Assembly (NCBI GenBank): GCA_963820095.1
Contig: CAWFZA010000015.1
Coordinates: forward strand, 1 to 64,000
Source of the DNA: Roseiarcus sp963820095
GTDB lineage: Bacteria > Pseudomonadota > Alphaproteobacteria > Rhizobiales > Beijerinckiaceae
Reading direction: 5' to 3'
Length of the DNA: 64,000 bases
Part shown: positions 45,891 through 54,583 of the stretch, piece by piece
How the letters are laid out: each line of letters starts with the position of its first letter
Numbering within the stretch: position 1 is the stretch's first letter
Program-made: the position numbers and the translations under genes
Notes under the pieces: generated by a model
Databases searched by the model: none
Told to the model about the DNA's origin: nothing
Seen by the model: only the letters and a program-made list of their open reading frames with translations

Positions 45891-46859
45891 ATGAAACGGC
45901 TTCGGCTCGCGCCCGAGAACACCAAATTCGGCTTCATGCGGTTCCGCCGCGTCAGCTATCCGCTGTCGGCGGTGCTGTCGATCATTTCGGTCCTCATGTT
46001 CCTGTTCGTGGGCATGAACTTCGGAATCGACTTTGCGGGCGGCACGCAGGTCGACATGCGCGCCAAGAGCGGCGAGGCCAATATCGCCGACATTCGATCC
46101 AAAGCCGAAGGCCTCGGCGTTGGCCCCGTCGAGGTGCAGCGGGTCGGGGCGGAATCCGACGTGCTGCTGCGTCTTGGCGTGCAACCGGGTGGCGACGCCG
46201 GTCAGCAGACCGCCATCGCCAAGATCAGGGACGCGTTCGGCCGCGACTACGAGTTTCGTAGCGTCGATTCGGTCGGCCCAACCGTCTCGGCCGAACTCGT
46301 CCAGCGCGGCACGCTCGGCGTGGTCGTCGCCATCATTGCGGTCCTGACCTATTTGTGGTTCCGCTTCGAATGGCAATTCGCGGTCGGCGCGATCATCGGC
46401 ACGATGCACGATCTCCTACTGACCGTCGGCTTCTTCTGCGTCACCCAGATCGAGTTCAACCAGACGTCGATCGCGGCGATCCTCACCATCGTCGGCTACT
46501 CCCTCAACGAGACGGTCGTCGTGCTCGACCGCATCCGCGAGGTGATGCGCAAATACAAGCGCTTGTCGACCTCCGAAATCATCGACATGTCGATCAACGC
46601 CGTGCTGCCGCGCACCATCATGACGGCGACGACCGTCTTTCTCGCGCTGCTCGCGCTGTTCTTCCTGGGCGGCCATGTCATCCGCTCGTTCTCGGCGGCG
46701 ATGATCTGGGGCATCTTTGTCGCCACCTATTCGTCGATCTTCATCTGCTCGCCGATGCTCATCTACATGGGGGTGCGCGCCGACACGTTCGACAGGATGC
46801 GGGAAAAGGAGATCGCCGGCGCTGACGTGCAGGATGTGAAGGCGAAGGAGAAGGCGTGA
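45891..46859 (+). CDS. secF: protein translocase subunit SecF
   Basis: Partner of SecD, 322 residues. The first helix region is followed by MNFGIDFAGGTQVDMRAKSG, the family's D1/P1 signature. The transmembrane bundle includes VGYSLNETVVVLDRIREVM and LPRTIMTATTVFLALLALFF, the conserved motifs for the proton relay. The stop overlaps the next start (ATGA-like overlap at 46856-46859), coupling translation to the Mth938-like gene. Confidence 0.95.
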   Translation: MKRLRLAPENTKFGFMRFRRVSYPLSAVLSIISVLMFLFVGMNFGIDFAGGTQVDMRAKSGEANIADIRSKAEGLGVGPVEVQRVGAESDVLLRLGVQPGGDAGQQTAIAKIRDAFGRDYEFRSVDSVGPTVSAELVQRGTLGVVVAIIAVLTYLWFRFEWQFAVGAIIGTMHDLLLTVGFFCVTQIEFNQTSIAAILTIVGYSLNETVVVLDRIREVMRKYKRLSTSEIIDMSINAVLPRTIMTATTVFLALLALFFLGGHVIRSFSAAMIWGIFVATYSSIFICSPMLIYMGVRADTFDRMREKEIAGADVQDVKAKEKA

Positions 46860-47254
46860 ACGAGGCTCAGCCGCGGCCCGCCTTCGCGCCCGGCAGCCAT
46901 CCGATCACCGCTCATGGGCAGGGCGCCTTCGCCTTCGCTGGCATGCGTCACGAAGGCTCCATTCTGGCGACGCCGAAAGGCGTCCGGCCGATCGAGGCGG
47001 CGGGCGTCGACAACCTCTCGCCAGTCGCGCTCTCAGCCCTCTTGGCCGAATGCGCCGAGAGCCCCGGTTCCATCGAATTTCTCATCGTCGGCACAGGCGC
47101 GCGCATGGCGCCGATCCCGAAAGCCTTGCGCGCCGCCCTCGGCCAAGCCGGCCTGCGCTTCGAAGCGATGGCGACGGGGCCCGCCGTTCGGGTATACAAT
47201 GTGATGCAAGCGGAAGGCCGCCGCGTCGCGGCGGCGCTGATCGCCGCGCCGTGA
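46856..47254 (+). CDS. Mth938-like domain (DUF498) protein
   Basis: 132 residues. Pattern of the Mth938/NDUFAF3-type family: PITAHGQGAFAFAGMRHEGS, GVRPIEAAGVDNLSPVALSA, FLIVGTGARMAPIPKALRAA and VYNVMQAEGRRVAAALIA. The eukaryotic relative NDUFAF3 assists assembly of respiratory complex I; the bacterial role is not settled. It overlaps secF upstream and the synthase-like gene downstream (GTGA), so the three are expressed together, an arrangement common in alphaproteobacteria. Confidence 0.86.
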   Translation: MNEAQPRPAFAPGSHPITAHGQGAFAFAGMRHEGSILATPKGVRPIEAAGVDNLSPVALSALLAECAESPGSIEFLIVGTGARMAPIPKALRAALGQAGLRFEAMATGPAVRVYNVMQAEGRRVAAALIAAP

Positions 47255-48123
47255 GCGCGCGCGCTCCGCCGGGCGCCGACCCGCTCGCGTACGCCACGGA
47301 GCATTGCGCTCAGCTCGCCCGCGCTCACGCCCGCGATCAATGGCTCGGCGCGCTGTATGCGAGTGTGGAAGCACGCGGGCCTCTCTTCGCTTTGGCGAGC
47401 TTCGACACCGAAATCCGCCACGCTCTCCAACGCGCCACCAATCCCACTTTGGCGGCGATCCGGCTTGCCTGGTGGCGCGAGGCGATCTCCGGCGAACGGC
47501 AGGCCGAGGCGGCCGGCAATCCGGTGACGCTCGCGCTTCAAGCGGCCATCGACGCCTATGCCCTGCCGCACGCGTGGCTCGAGGCCATGCTGGACGCGCG
47601 TCTGCGCGAGATCGCGCCGGACGACGACTTCGACCTCGCCGCTTTTCGCGCTTACGCCGACGAGAGCGAGGGGGCGCGGCTGAAGCTTGCCTCGCGGATC
47701 GCGGCTGGAGGGGAGGACATCGATCCGGTCGCCGCCCATGTCCCTGGCGGCATGGCGCTGGCGTTGACGCGCTTGCTCAAGGAGCTGCCGTTCAAGGCCG
47801 GATCGGCGCCGACGCTCATCCCCGCGGACGTCGCCGGCAGCCACGGCGCGAGCGCGGAGGATTTCGACGCCCGGCGGGCTTCGCCCGGCGTCCTCGCCGC
47901 TTGCGCCGAATTGCTGGCGTTGGCCCGCGCCGAACTGGCGGAAGCTGAGCGCAGGCTCAAGGGCTCCCCTCCCGAGATCCTGCCGGCCTTCATTCCGCTT
48001 GCGCCGTTGCGGCTCGACCTCGATCGGCTCGACCGCAATTCCGAGCATCCGTTCGATGCCGTCAGCGAGGCGTCGCCGCTGCGTCGACAATGGGCGATCT
48101 GGCGCTGGGCGCGGGCGCGGTGA
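47251..48123 (+). CDS. squalene/phytoene-synthase-like protein
   Basis: 290 residues from a GTG at 47251 that overlaps the preceding stop. The isoprenoid-synthase-type fold is suggested by the N-terminal DQWLGALYASVEARGPLFAL, the RLAWWREAISG helix and KASRIAA-like helices, but the Asp-rich DxxxD metal motifs of true phytoene synthases are weak. This fits the NDUFAF6-like branch of the family, whose eukaryotic member helps assemble complex I, rather than a carotenoid enzyme. Its position directly after an NDUFAF3-like gene supports that reading (inference). Confidence 0.72.
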   Translation: MSARAPPGADPLAYATEHCAQLARAHARDQWLGALYASVEARGPLFALASFDTEIRHALQRATNPTLAAIRLAWWREAISGERQAEAAGNPVTLALQAAIDAYALPHAWLEAMLDARLREIAPDDDFDLAAFRAYADESEGARLKLASRIAAGGEDIDPVAAHVPGGMALALTRLLKELPFKAGSAPTLIPADVAGSHGASAEDFDARRASPGVLAACAELLALARAELAEAERRLKGSPPEILPAFIPLAPLRLDLDRLDRNSEHPFDAVSEASPLRRQWAIWRWARAR

Positions 48124-48358
48124 AGCCGATCTTGCCAAGGCAAGCCGGGGAGGCTCCTCGATTCGATCGAGGGCGAAGCGGGTTGCGATCCCCCGAGGCG
48201 GCAAGCTCGTGACAGATCGAATTCGAGCCCGCCGTCGCGGGGCGACGCCGGGCGGCGTGACGGTCGCCGATCTCATCGCAGAGGGACGGAGAAAGACCGG
48301 GGTTGGATGCAAAGACGGTTGAACTTGTCTCGTTCTTGTGGCCACCTCCCTCCCCTTC

Positions 48359-49252
48359 ATGCACAGAACCTCCAATCTCAGCGGCGTCGCCGCGATGCTC
48401 GCCGCGACCGCCTCGTTTGTCGTCGGCGACACCTTCATGAAGGCGGTCACGGCCGATCTTCCGCCCTTTGAAGTGCTGTTCCTGCGCGGCGTCGCGGCCA
48501 GTCTCGCCTGCGGCCTGCTGCTGGCCGCGCTGGGTTACCTGCGTGTCATCTCCTCGGCATTGCATCCTCGCGCATTGCTGCGGGCGGCGGGAGAAACGCT
48601 GAGCGTGCTCTGCTACATCGTGGCGCTTGCGCGATTGCCGATCGCTGATACGATCGCCATCCTTCAGACCGCGCCGCTCATCCTGATCCTGGCCGTCGCT
48701 TTCCTGCTTCGCGAACGTGTCGGAGCGGCTCGCGTCGGGCTTGCGCTCATCGGTTTTGCCGGCGCTTTTCTCGTCGCCCAGCCGGGACCGGCCGGAATCT
48801 CGCCCGCCGCCCTGCTCGCCTTCGCGTCCGCCCTGTTGATCGCCGCGCGCGATCTGGTCGGCCGTGACGTGCCCGCGCACATTCCGGTGATGGTCGTCAC
48901 CTTCGCGACCAATGTCATGGTGATGGTCGCGGCGGGGGCGATGTCGCTCGCTTTCGAACATTGGCGGCCGCCGGCGGCCTGGCATCTCGCCTTTCTCGGC
49001 TCCGCCGGCCTGTTCGTCACATTGGGCCATGTCGGGCTCTTGCTCGCCTATCGCCTCGGGCGGACGGCCGCGGTCGCGCCCTTCTTCTATAGCTTCGCGC
49101 TCTGGGCGGTGCTGTCGGGCCTGTTCGTCTTCGGCGACCTGCCGAACGCTCTTGCGCTTGCCGGGATCGCGCTGATCGCAGGCAGCGGCGCCGCCATCGT
49201 CCTTCTCGACCAGCGCCGCGGCGCGGAGATCGCTCTCACCGAGGCGCTTTGA
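48359..49252 (+). CDS. EamA/DMT-family transporter
   Basis: About 297 residues with ten hydrophobic helices arranged as two EamA repeats: ATASFVVGDTFMKAV and LFLRGVAASLACGLLLAALG in the first half, LAFLGSAGLFVTLGHVGLLL and LALAGIALIAGSGAAIVLLD in the second. Likely an exporter of a small metabolite or an amino-acid-like compound; substrate unknown. Start uncertain between GTG 48338 and ATG 48359; the latter is chosen as a normal Met start. Confidence 0.85.
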   Translation: MHRTSNLSGVAAMLAATASFVVGDTFMKAVTADLPPFEVLFLRGVAASLACGLLLAALGYLRVISSALHPRALLRAAGETLSVLCYIVALARLPIADTIAILQTAPLILILAVAFLLRERVGAARVGLALIGFAGAFLVAQPGPAGISPAALLAFASALLIAARDLVGRDVPAHIPVMVVTFATNVMVMVAAGAMSLAFEHWRPPAAWHLAFLGSAGLFVTLGHVGLLLAYRLGRTAAVAPFFYSFALWAVLSGLFVFGDLPNALALAGIALIAGSGAAIVLLDQRRGAEIALTEAL

Positions 49253-49273
49253 CGCGCGCCCCGTGCGATCCGT

Positions 49274-49570
49274 TCAGCCCTTCAGGTGCTCGATCTCCAT
49301 GAAGGCGAAGTCGAACGGATTGGCGTTGACGACATTGTGCTCGACGCCTTCCCGCCGGGCGTAGGGGACATGCCGCTTGAGCGGCGCCGTGCGCGTGCCG
49401 CCGCCCGGCTCCTCGAGCAGCAGCTCGCCGTCGAGCATGGGCACGACGACATAATCGGCCTCGTGGCGGTGCCAGCCCGTTTCGGCCCCCGGCGCGAAGC
49501 GCCATTCCGTGACCCGCACATGCGGCTCGGAGATATGGACATGGGGCGTGGCTTTCGGTCTCGAGGGCAT
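49274..49570 (-). CDS. cupin-domain protein
   Basis: 98 residues, a single conserved beta-barrel. Metal-binding pattern: GAETGWHRHEADYVVVPMLD is cupin motif 1 (His-x-His ... Glu), and VPYARREGVEHNVVNANPFD holds the motif 2 His. AAGGA precedes the ATG at 49570; a longer frame to 49672 lacks support. Convergent with the EamA transporter. Enzymatic or binding function unknown. Confidence 0.83.
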   Translation of the reverse strand: MPSRPKATPHVHISEPHVRVTEWRFAPGAETGWHRHEADYVVVPMLDGELLLEEPGGGTRTAPLKRHVPYARREGVEHNVVNANPFDFAFMEIEHLKG

Positions 49571-50009
49571 GGGCTTTTCCTTTGGAAGTCCAGCCGCCAC
49601 TAAACGCCACCGGCTATAGGACGGCAAGGGCCAGACAGGGCTTGATGCAACCCGAACGCGAGTTGTCGCCAAGAAAATAAAAGGAAATACAAGGAAAAAC
49701 GCTTTGATTCCTTTTGTTTTCTTTGGTCGAATCGGGAGTTTTCAATGACTTACGAGCAAAAAAATAAAAAAATTCCTTCTCCTCTCAGCTCGCCTCCGAG
49801 GTTGTCTTCGAAGACCGTCCCACTCGTATGAGTTAGGCTCTTACTGTTCGCCGCGATCGAGCGTGGAGCTCGATTAGCCACTGTCAACATTATAGCACCG
49901 GATTTCTCTTTTCATAAATATTTTTACGCAATTCTGTCTGGCGGAAGCGCCGGCGCTCGGGGCCCGATCTGACGGGACATTTGACGAAGCGCTCGCGGCC
50001 GACCCGGAA
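49571..50009. other. AT-rich gap at the edge of an accessory patch
   Basis: From about 49670 to 49930 the sequence becomes markedly A/T-rich, with runs such as AAAAAAATAAAAAAA and CCTTTTGTTTTCTTTGG, in contrast to the GC-rich surroundings. No gene or RNA recognised. From about 49923 an open frame leads into the Vgr-related protein, so that gene's start may lie in this part. Confidence 0.5.
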
Positions 50010-51049
50010 GTGATTTACCCTGAGATCGACCCGCCACGGGGCAGCGGCGGAAGTTCCGGGAGCGAAGGGATGCCCATTCGCGCACGCGTCGGCCGGCACA
50101 CGCGATCCGGAGGCGGCCATTGCCAGAACTGGGCCGATGATCAGAAGGTGATCATCGACCTCCTGAACAAGATTCCGCGGACGAGCGGGGGAACGCAAGG
50201 CGGGCTCAATCCGCGCATCGTCGCGGGATCTGCAGCAACGAACTCTATGCCGCGATCTCCGCGTTCGAGGACAAGTATTGGCCCGGACAGCGCAGCGGCT
50301 ACATCGATCCCGGCGGGGCAATGTATCAAAAGCTCGCGACATTGGCGGCGCCGGCTGCCCCGCCCCCGCCGGCGCCAGCAGCCGCCCCGCCGCCCCCAGC
50401 TCCGCCGCCGACCACAGGCCCGATTCCCCGTCCTCTGACGGCTGGCGAGAAAACGCTGCTTCGTTCGGTTTTCGCCGACACGCTCAGCTACGATGACCAG
50501 TATGTCGGTCGGAACGACGGCGAAGTGGGCGGCCCATGGAACAGCTACACGCCTGGCTATCTTCCGAATATGGCGGTGAGGCTATGGAGCTGGGATTACA
50601 GTCGCGTGAGCCCGGACAAGGCCGCGGTGTTCGTTCATGAAATGGTGCATGTCTGGCAGTCGGGCCATGGCAGCCACAACGCCTTGAGAGGCGTCTATCT
50701 CTGGCTGAAGTACGATCATGTGTGGAGAGACTACGACGATTCCTATGTTTACGACCTCGATTCCTCGAGTTCGTTCGACGATTTCAACATGGAGCAGCAG
50801 GCGCAGATCATCCAGGACTATTACCGCGTGCTCAAGGGCCTGGATGTGGAGTCCCGGTCCTCGGATTGGAGGCAGAAATACAATTCCGGGACGCGGAAAA
50901 GTCTGAGCGACTACCAACCTTATGTGAGCCAGTTGCAATCCGCAGGACCGTTTCAGGGGGTCGGCGCCGGGCGCCGATGGCACGGCGGCTCGCGAGCGCA
51001 TCATGCGCCGCGCCTGGGGACGCAACGCGCCGTGAGGACGGAGGTCTAA
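50010..51049 (+). CDS. Vgr-related protein with HExxH motif, frameshifted once
   Basis: Resembles the 'vgr related' proteins of rhizobia. N-terminal part: GHCQNWADDQKVIIDLLNKI, RTSGGTQGGLNPRIVAG; after a one-base shift near 50230, NELYAAISAFEDKYWPGQRS and IDPGGAMYQKLATLA. A proline-rich linker (PAPPPPAPAAAPPPPAP) leads to a second domain with PLTAGEKTLLRSVFADTLSY, the zinc-protease-like HEMVHVWQ (residues 106-110 of the second piece) and FNMEQQAQIIQDYYR. The HExxH suggests a metallopeptidase-like fold; activity unproven. The true start is upstream of or at 50010 and unclear; the last 30 residues look foreign. Confidence 0.7.
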
Positions 51050-51096
51050 CAAAGCGCCGATTGGCAATAGAAGGCCATCAGAAGAGGGAGCGCTCG

Positions 51097-51783
51097 ATGA
51101 CCCCAAAGACCCCTGAAGAACGGATCGCGGATCTTGGCCTCGCGCTTCCTCCCCCGGCCCGCGCGGTCGCCAATTATGTGCCCTGGGTGACTACCGGAAA
51201 CCTGGTCATGACGTCAGGCAACCTGCCGTGGCGGGACGGCAAGCTCGCCTATGTCGGCAAGATCGGCCGTGAGATTTCAGGGGACGACGGCTACAAGTCG
51301 TGTCAGCTCTCCTGCCTGAATGCGCTCGCCCAGATCAAACAGGCCGTCGGCGAACTCATGAAGGTGAAGCGCATCGTGCGGCTGGAAGGGGTTTTGGGCG
51401 TGGACGAGGCCTTTAAGGAGCATCCCAATTGCCTCGACGGCGCCTCAGATCTAATCAACGCCGCGTTCGAAGAGAGGGGCTGCCACACGCGCATGATCTA
51501 CACTAACCCGGTGATGCCGCTGGACTGCACCGCGCTGGTGGTCCTGTTCGCGGAGATTGGGTGCGCTCGTGCGTGGGGCGACGACCGGAAGGCCAATCGG
51601 GCGGGCGATCAACTCCCGGCCGGTCACGCAGGAACGGCCCGGGAGCGCAAAGTCTGGACGATTACGCCCAAATTCACTTTGAGAGGGCTTGCTCAACAGC
51701 ATAGTCAAGCAACGCAAATCCCAAAGCCTTGCGCATCCAGGACGCCCTTCGGTCGATTTGTAGGACAGCACAAAGTGGTATAA
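51097..51783 (+). CDS. RidA-family protein with an unusual C-terminal tail
   Basis: The first 155 residues are a RidA/YjgF (enamine/imine deaminase) domain: EERIADLGLALPPPARAVAN, MTSGNLPWRDGKLAYVGKIG, KSCQLSCLNALAQIKQAVGE, KRIVRLEGVLGVDEAFKEHP. GGGAG precedes the ATG at 51097. Family members normally end a few residues past LFAEI; here about 70 further residues of low-complexity character follow to 51783, overlapping the end of the Cys-rich gene on the other strand. A fused foreign end or a lost stop is likely. The position of the usual catalytic Arg is occupied by the RMIYTNPVMPLDC stretch. Confidence 0.75.
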   Translation: MTPKTPEERIADLGLALPPPARAVANYVPWVTTGNLVMTSGNLPWRDGKLAYVGKIGREISGDDGYKSCQLSCLNALAQIKQAVGELMKVKRIVRLEGVLGVDEAFKEHPNCLDGASDLINAAFEERGCHTRMIYTNPVMPLDCTALVVLFAEIGCARAWGDDRKANRAGDQLPAGHAGTARERKVWTITPKFTLRGLAQQHSQATQIPKPCASRTPFGRFVGQHKVV

Positions 51784-53095
51784 ATTTGTCCGTCATTACC
51801 TTGCACAAGCCCAATAACACCGGTACATACGGGCATATTTGCTTGACAGCACTCCATTTTACTCGAAGCAGGACACCCAACAAACCCTGACGGGCAGGTC
51901 GGTTTACCGCCAACGCAACTCATCTTTACGTGTGTTATCATACCGTCGAGGAGGTACGGCCAATCAGCCGGGATTACCCTCCCACAATCGCCGCAATTAT
52001 TGACGTCGGTCTGGATATCGACGCATTTATCCTCACAACATTTGTTATTTCCGGTAGAGACATCACAGCATCTGCCTCCGCACCAAATGCTTCCGGTTGG
52101 GCAGCAATGACCTGTGGTGCATACCTGACCCTCTGGGCAGCAGATTGTATCGCCATTGCAACTCCTGGTGGCGTCACAACACCCAAAAGTGGTAGTCTGG
52201 GTTCCGACAAATCGCTGCCCCGGAAGGCAGCAAGGAGCTTGCCATCCTATCGCTCGCGAATACGAACGATATTCCCAGTCGGGCGGACCCACCCATTCTT
52301 TGCCAGCGGGGCAGCAACGAGAGCTAGTACAGTGCTCATCCTCCTTGCAACAGGTTTGGGCGGGGCCCGGACAACATTTGCCGGGCTCACAGCATTGGCC
52401 AATGAGTGGGCCTTGGCACCAAATCGTGTCTTTCGGCAGCATATGCCTTTATCTGCAACACAAAATTGATCATCCGGACAGCAAAAATCATATCCAAGCG
52501 TACTGCAACGCTGCTCAGCTATGCAACATTTCTGCCCCCACCATTCCTCGTTAATTGCAGCAATGTCCGGAAGAGCAGTGGTTGCCCCCGTCGCAACAGT
52601 CTGTGATCCGGCCATCACTGCTTCGGCATGGCACGCTTTGCGGGCTACAATTGCATTCGCATGAGTAAGTATCAAGTCCCCGTCACCGCAGGAGCCCGTG
52701 CTTACACATGCGCCGGCACAAGGCTTCATATCCGCAGCACAACAGTAGGAATAACCTCCGCCGAGGCCACTAGTAATATCGATCTGACAAGTCGTTCCTT
52801 CAGGACAAACACCACAATCGGCAAAACGATTATTTACCTGCTCGATGCATTGGGCATGTGCACTGATACACCCGCCGCACAATTGGCTATGAGGATCAAC
52901 TTCGCAAATTGGCGTGCAGGCGCTAAGCGGCTGATCACAAAGTGCGCGCTGGAACGCCGCCTCCTCAGCGCAGTAGCGATTGGCGCTTATTCCGCACCAT
53001 TTGGCAGAGCCGATAGGTGCTGCAACCGAAGGGGCCCGAACATACCAATTCGAACTTCGATACGCGCCGGCATCCGCGGTAAGGGGCGGGAGCAT
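51705..53095 (-). CDS. large cysteine-rich protein with CC-pair repeats, one frameshift
   Basis: About 463 residues once a one-base loss near 52436 is corrected (GICC then PKDTIWCQGPLIGQCC). I count roughly 62 Cys; the last 245 residues alone hold 37, including twelve CC pairs in patterns such as EPGKCCPGPAQTCC, ICCPEGQVCTTGHCCPTG and WCGGRCCD. One segment, CVDIQTDVNNCGDCG, is a recurring motif in Cys-rich surface proteins of Myxococcota and Actinobacteria. The CC spacing recalls granulin-like folds. No signal peptide is visible at the listed ATG, so the true start may be upstream or out of frame. It follows the PatG-like gene on the same strand after 162 bases. Function unknown. Confidence 0.7.
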
Positions 53096-53257
53096 TCTAG
53101 TTTATCGGTTAGTGTATGGCGCCCACTTGGAAACCCGGAACGGGAACACGTCCGATACATCGACCTTAGCAAAACGACGATCACGTATCATTCTCTCGGT
53201 GACGAAAATCCAAAACAACTTCGATTATTTTTCGAGTTCCTGATAGAGGAGAAACGT

Positions 53258-53987
53258 TCATCTTACCTCTACCAAAGAGTAATTGGCCGTATAGTGAGAA
53301 GACACTTCAGTATATATCGACGCGTCACGGGTAACTAGATAATTCGCAGCCCTATGATCATCGCGAATGCCCATGTTCCCTGTTATTTGAGAAATGCGCT
53401 CTAGGACCTCCTCGACTGTCGGGGCGAGCTTGTCCTCGGAAGATCCTAATTGACTGGAGACGTGCTTAGTAAACCCGTCGACGTCGAATGAGTAGAGTTG
53501 AGCCAATCGAATGGTGGGCAGCCTAGCGCCATTGCAGCCACGCCCATCAGAAAGGGGGCCGAGCCAGCCGACCACTACATCAATATCACCAGCCCGCGGC
53601 GTCGAACGAAGAGCGCCAATCAGCATTCGTACGTCTTCTGGATCTCCAGGCACGATCACGTACGAATTCTGAGCCAGATATCGTCAAAACCCAACATAGT
53701 TGTCTCACTAAGTAAAAGTTCTCAGGTTGCGACAATAAGCATGGACCGCCTCCCGATCCGTCAGATTTGCTGTGCCGGTCTTCCCAACGGCTTGCGCCAG
53801 TTCCTTCTCTACTCCAATCGCAGGGAAGCGGGGGCTCGAGTTGACCAATCGCGTAGGCGAAGCCCATCGCGCCCATGGAACCGTCTTGGCTGAGAACGGC
53901 ACCGCAGGTTTGACAAAGAAGATAGGCCGACTGGGGTGCCAACTCCAGCTGCAGCCGATATAGGCGACGAGTGCCCAGGAGACACAT
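53258..53987 (-). CDS. PatA/PatG-type C-terminal domain protein, frame broken three times
   Basis: Pieces join into one domain resembling the C-terminal region annotated in cyanobactin-maturation PatA/PatG-like proteins: GFAYAIGQLE, then (shift at a G5 run, 53830-53834) RFPAIGVEKELAQAVGKTGT and NLTDREAVHAYCRN, then (shift near 53720) ENFYLVRQLCWVLTISGSEF, then (shift near 53665) VIVPGDPEDVRMLIGALRS, DIDVVVGWLGPLSDGRGCNG, LYSFDVDGFTKH and EEVLERISQITGNMGIRDDH. About 240 residues. No subtilisin-type protease motifs are present, so it is the accessory domain alone, not a maturation protease. It lies between a PCGGC peptide gene and the Cys-rich gene, same strand. Assigned from remembered family patterns. 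Confidence 0.6.
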
Positions 53988-54031
53988 TTGCTACCTCTGA
54001 CACGATCCCCTCCCAGATGCTGATGTGAATC

Positions 54032-54163
54032 GCTTTAACGCCTGGTCGGCCGAGTAAATGGTAAGAGACGGTTCAAGACTTGCGCGCGGCGATCGCATCC
54101 CCCGCAGGGGTTTATCCCAACGCTCGATGTGACATGCTTGATAAGGTCTCCGAGTTCGCGCAC
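54032..54163 (-). CDS. small peptide with PCGGC motif
   Basis: 43 residues if started at the GTG 54163: ELGDLIKHVTSSVGINPCGG then CDRRAQVLNRLLPFTRPTRR. The pattern G-D-x-I-x-x-x-T-x-x-x-G-I-x-PCGGC-x-x-R recurs in short bacterial proteins of unknown role. The same frame continues upstream (ATHADYISEV) to an in-frame TAA at 54191-54193 that closes the frame starting at 54343, so the two may once have been one gene. First gene of the PatG-like/Cys-rich cassette. Confidence 0.45.
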
Positions 54164-54190
54164 CTCTGAGATGTAATCGGCGTGGGTAGC

Positions 54191-54343
54191 TTAGAAGCAA
54201 AACTTCGGTTCCTCGGTCGGGACGGAGTTTCCTTTGCACACAAATCCCCTGCCTGTTCCTCGACGTGGATTTAGCGAGTTTGTTCCGATTCCAAAGACAG
54301 AGAGGATGCGCGATGGCGCCCAACTCGGCAACTTCATGATCAT
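54191..54343 (-). CDS. possible small protein or 5' part of the PCGGC gene
   Basis: 50 residues, IMKLPSWAPSRILSVFGIGT to VPTEEPKFCF, in the same frame as and directly upstream of the PCGGC peptide, ending at a TAA. If the TAA is an error, both parts form one protein of about 105 residues. No family recognised. 54344-54583 shows nothing I can support. Confidence 0.25.
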   Translation of the reverse strand: MIMKLPSWAPSRILSVFGIGTNSLNPRRGTGRGFVCKGNSVPTEEPKFCF

Positions 54344-54583
54344 TCGGAGAATCTCTCGGGCGGATAGGTTGTGCAAAAATCGCGATCTCTGCATTTGGTA
54401 TTCAACCTAGCGCGTATCGGACCTTCCCTGAAAAAAATTTATAGAACATCAGTCACACGCACACGGTTCGTTGACCAGACTAAATTTGAGATAGGATGTC
54501 CTTAGGGCAGCAGGTCAATCTTTATAGGCTCCTGCTTGTCTGACCTAAAGACCGCGGGTACCGTTCAGTCGCTCGTTCGCCCG

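Noticed and set aside
44450..45937. 495-codon minus-strand frame opposite secD
   Set aside because: His/Arg/Asp-rich shadow of secD without family features.
46948..48450. 500-codon minus-strand frame opposite the synthase-like gene
   Set aside because: Arg-rich shadow composition; the plus-strand genes are coupled by overlaps and have clear homology.
53258..53987. Full cyanobactin maturation protease
   Set aside because: No subtilisin Asp/His/Ser motifs occur in any frame of the region; only the C-terminal PatG-like domain is present.
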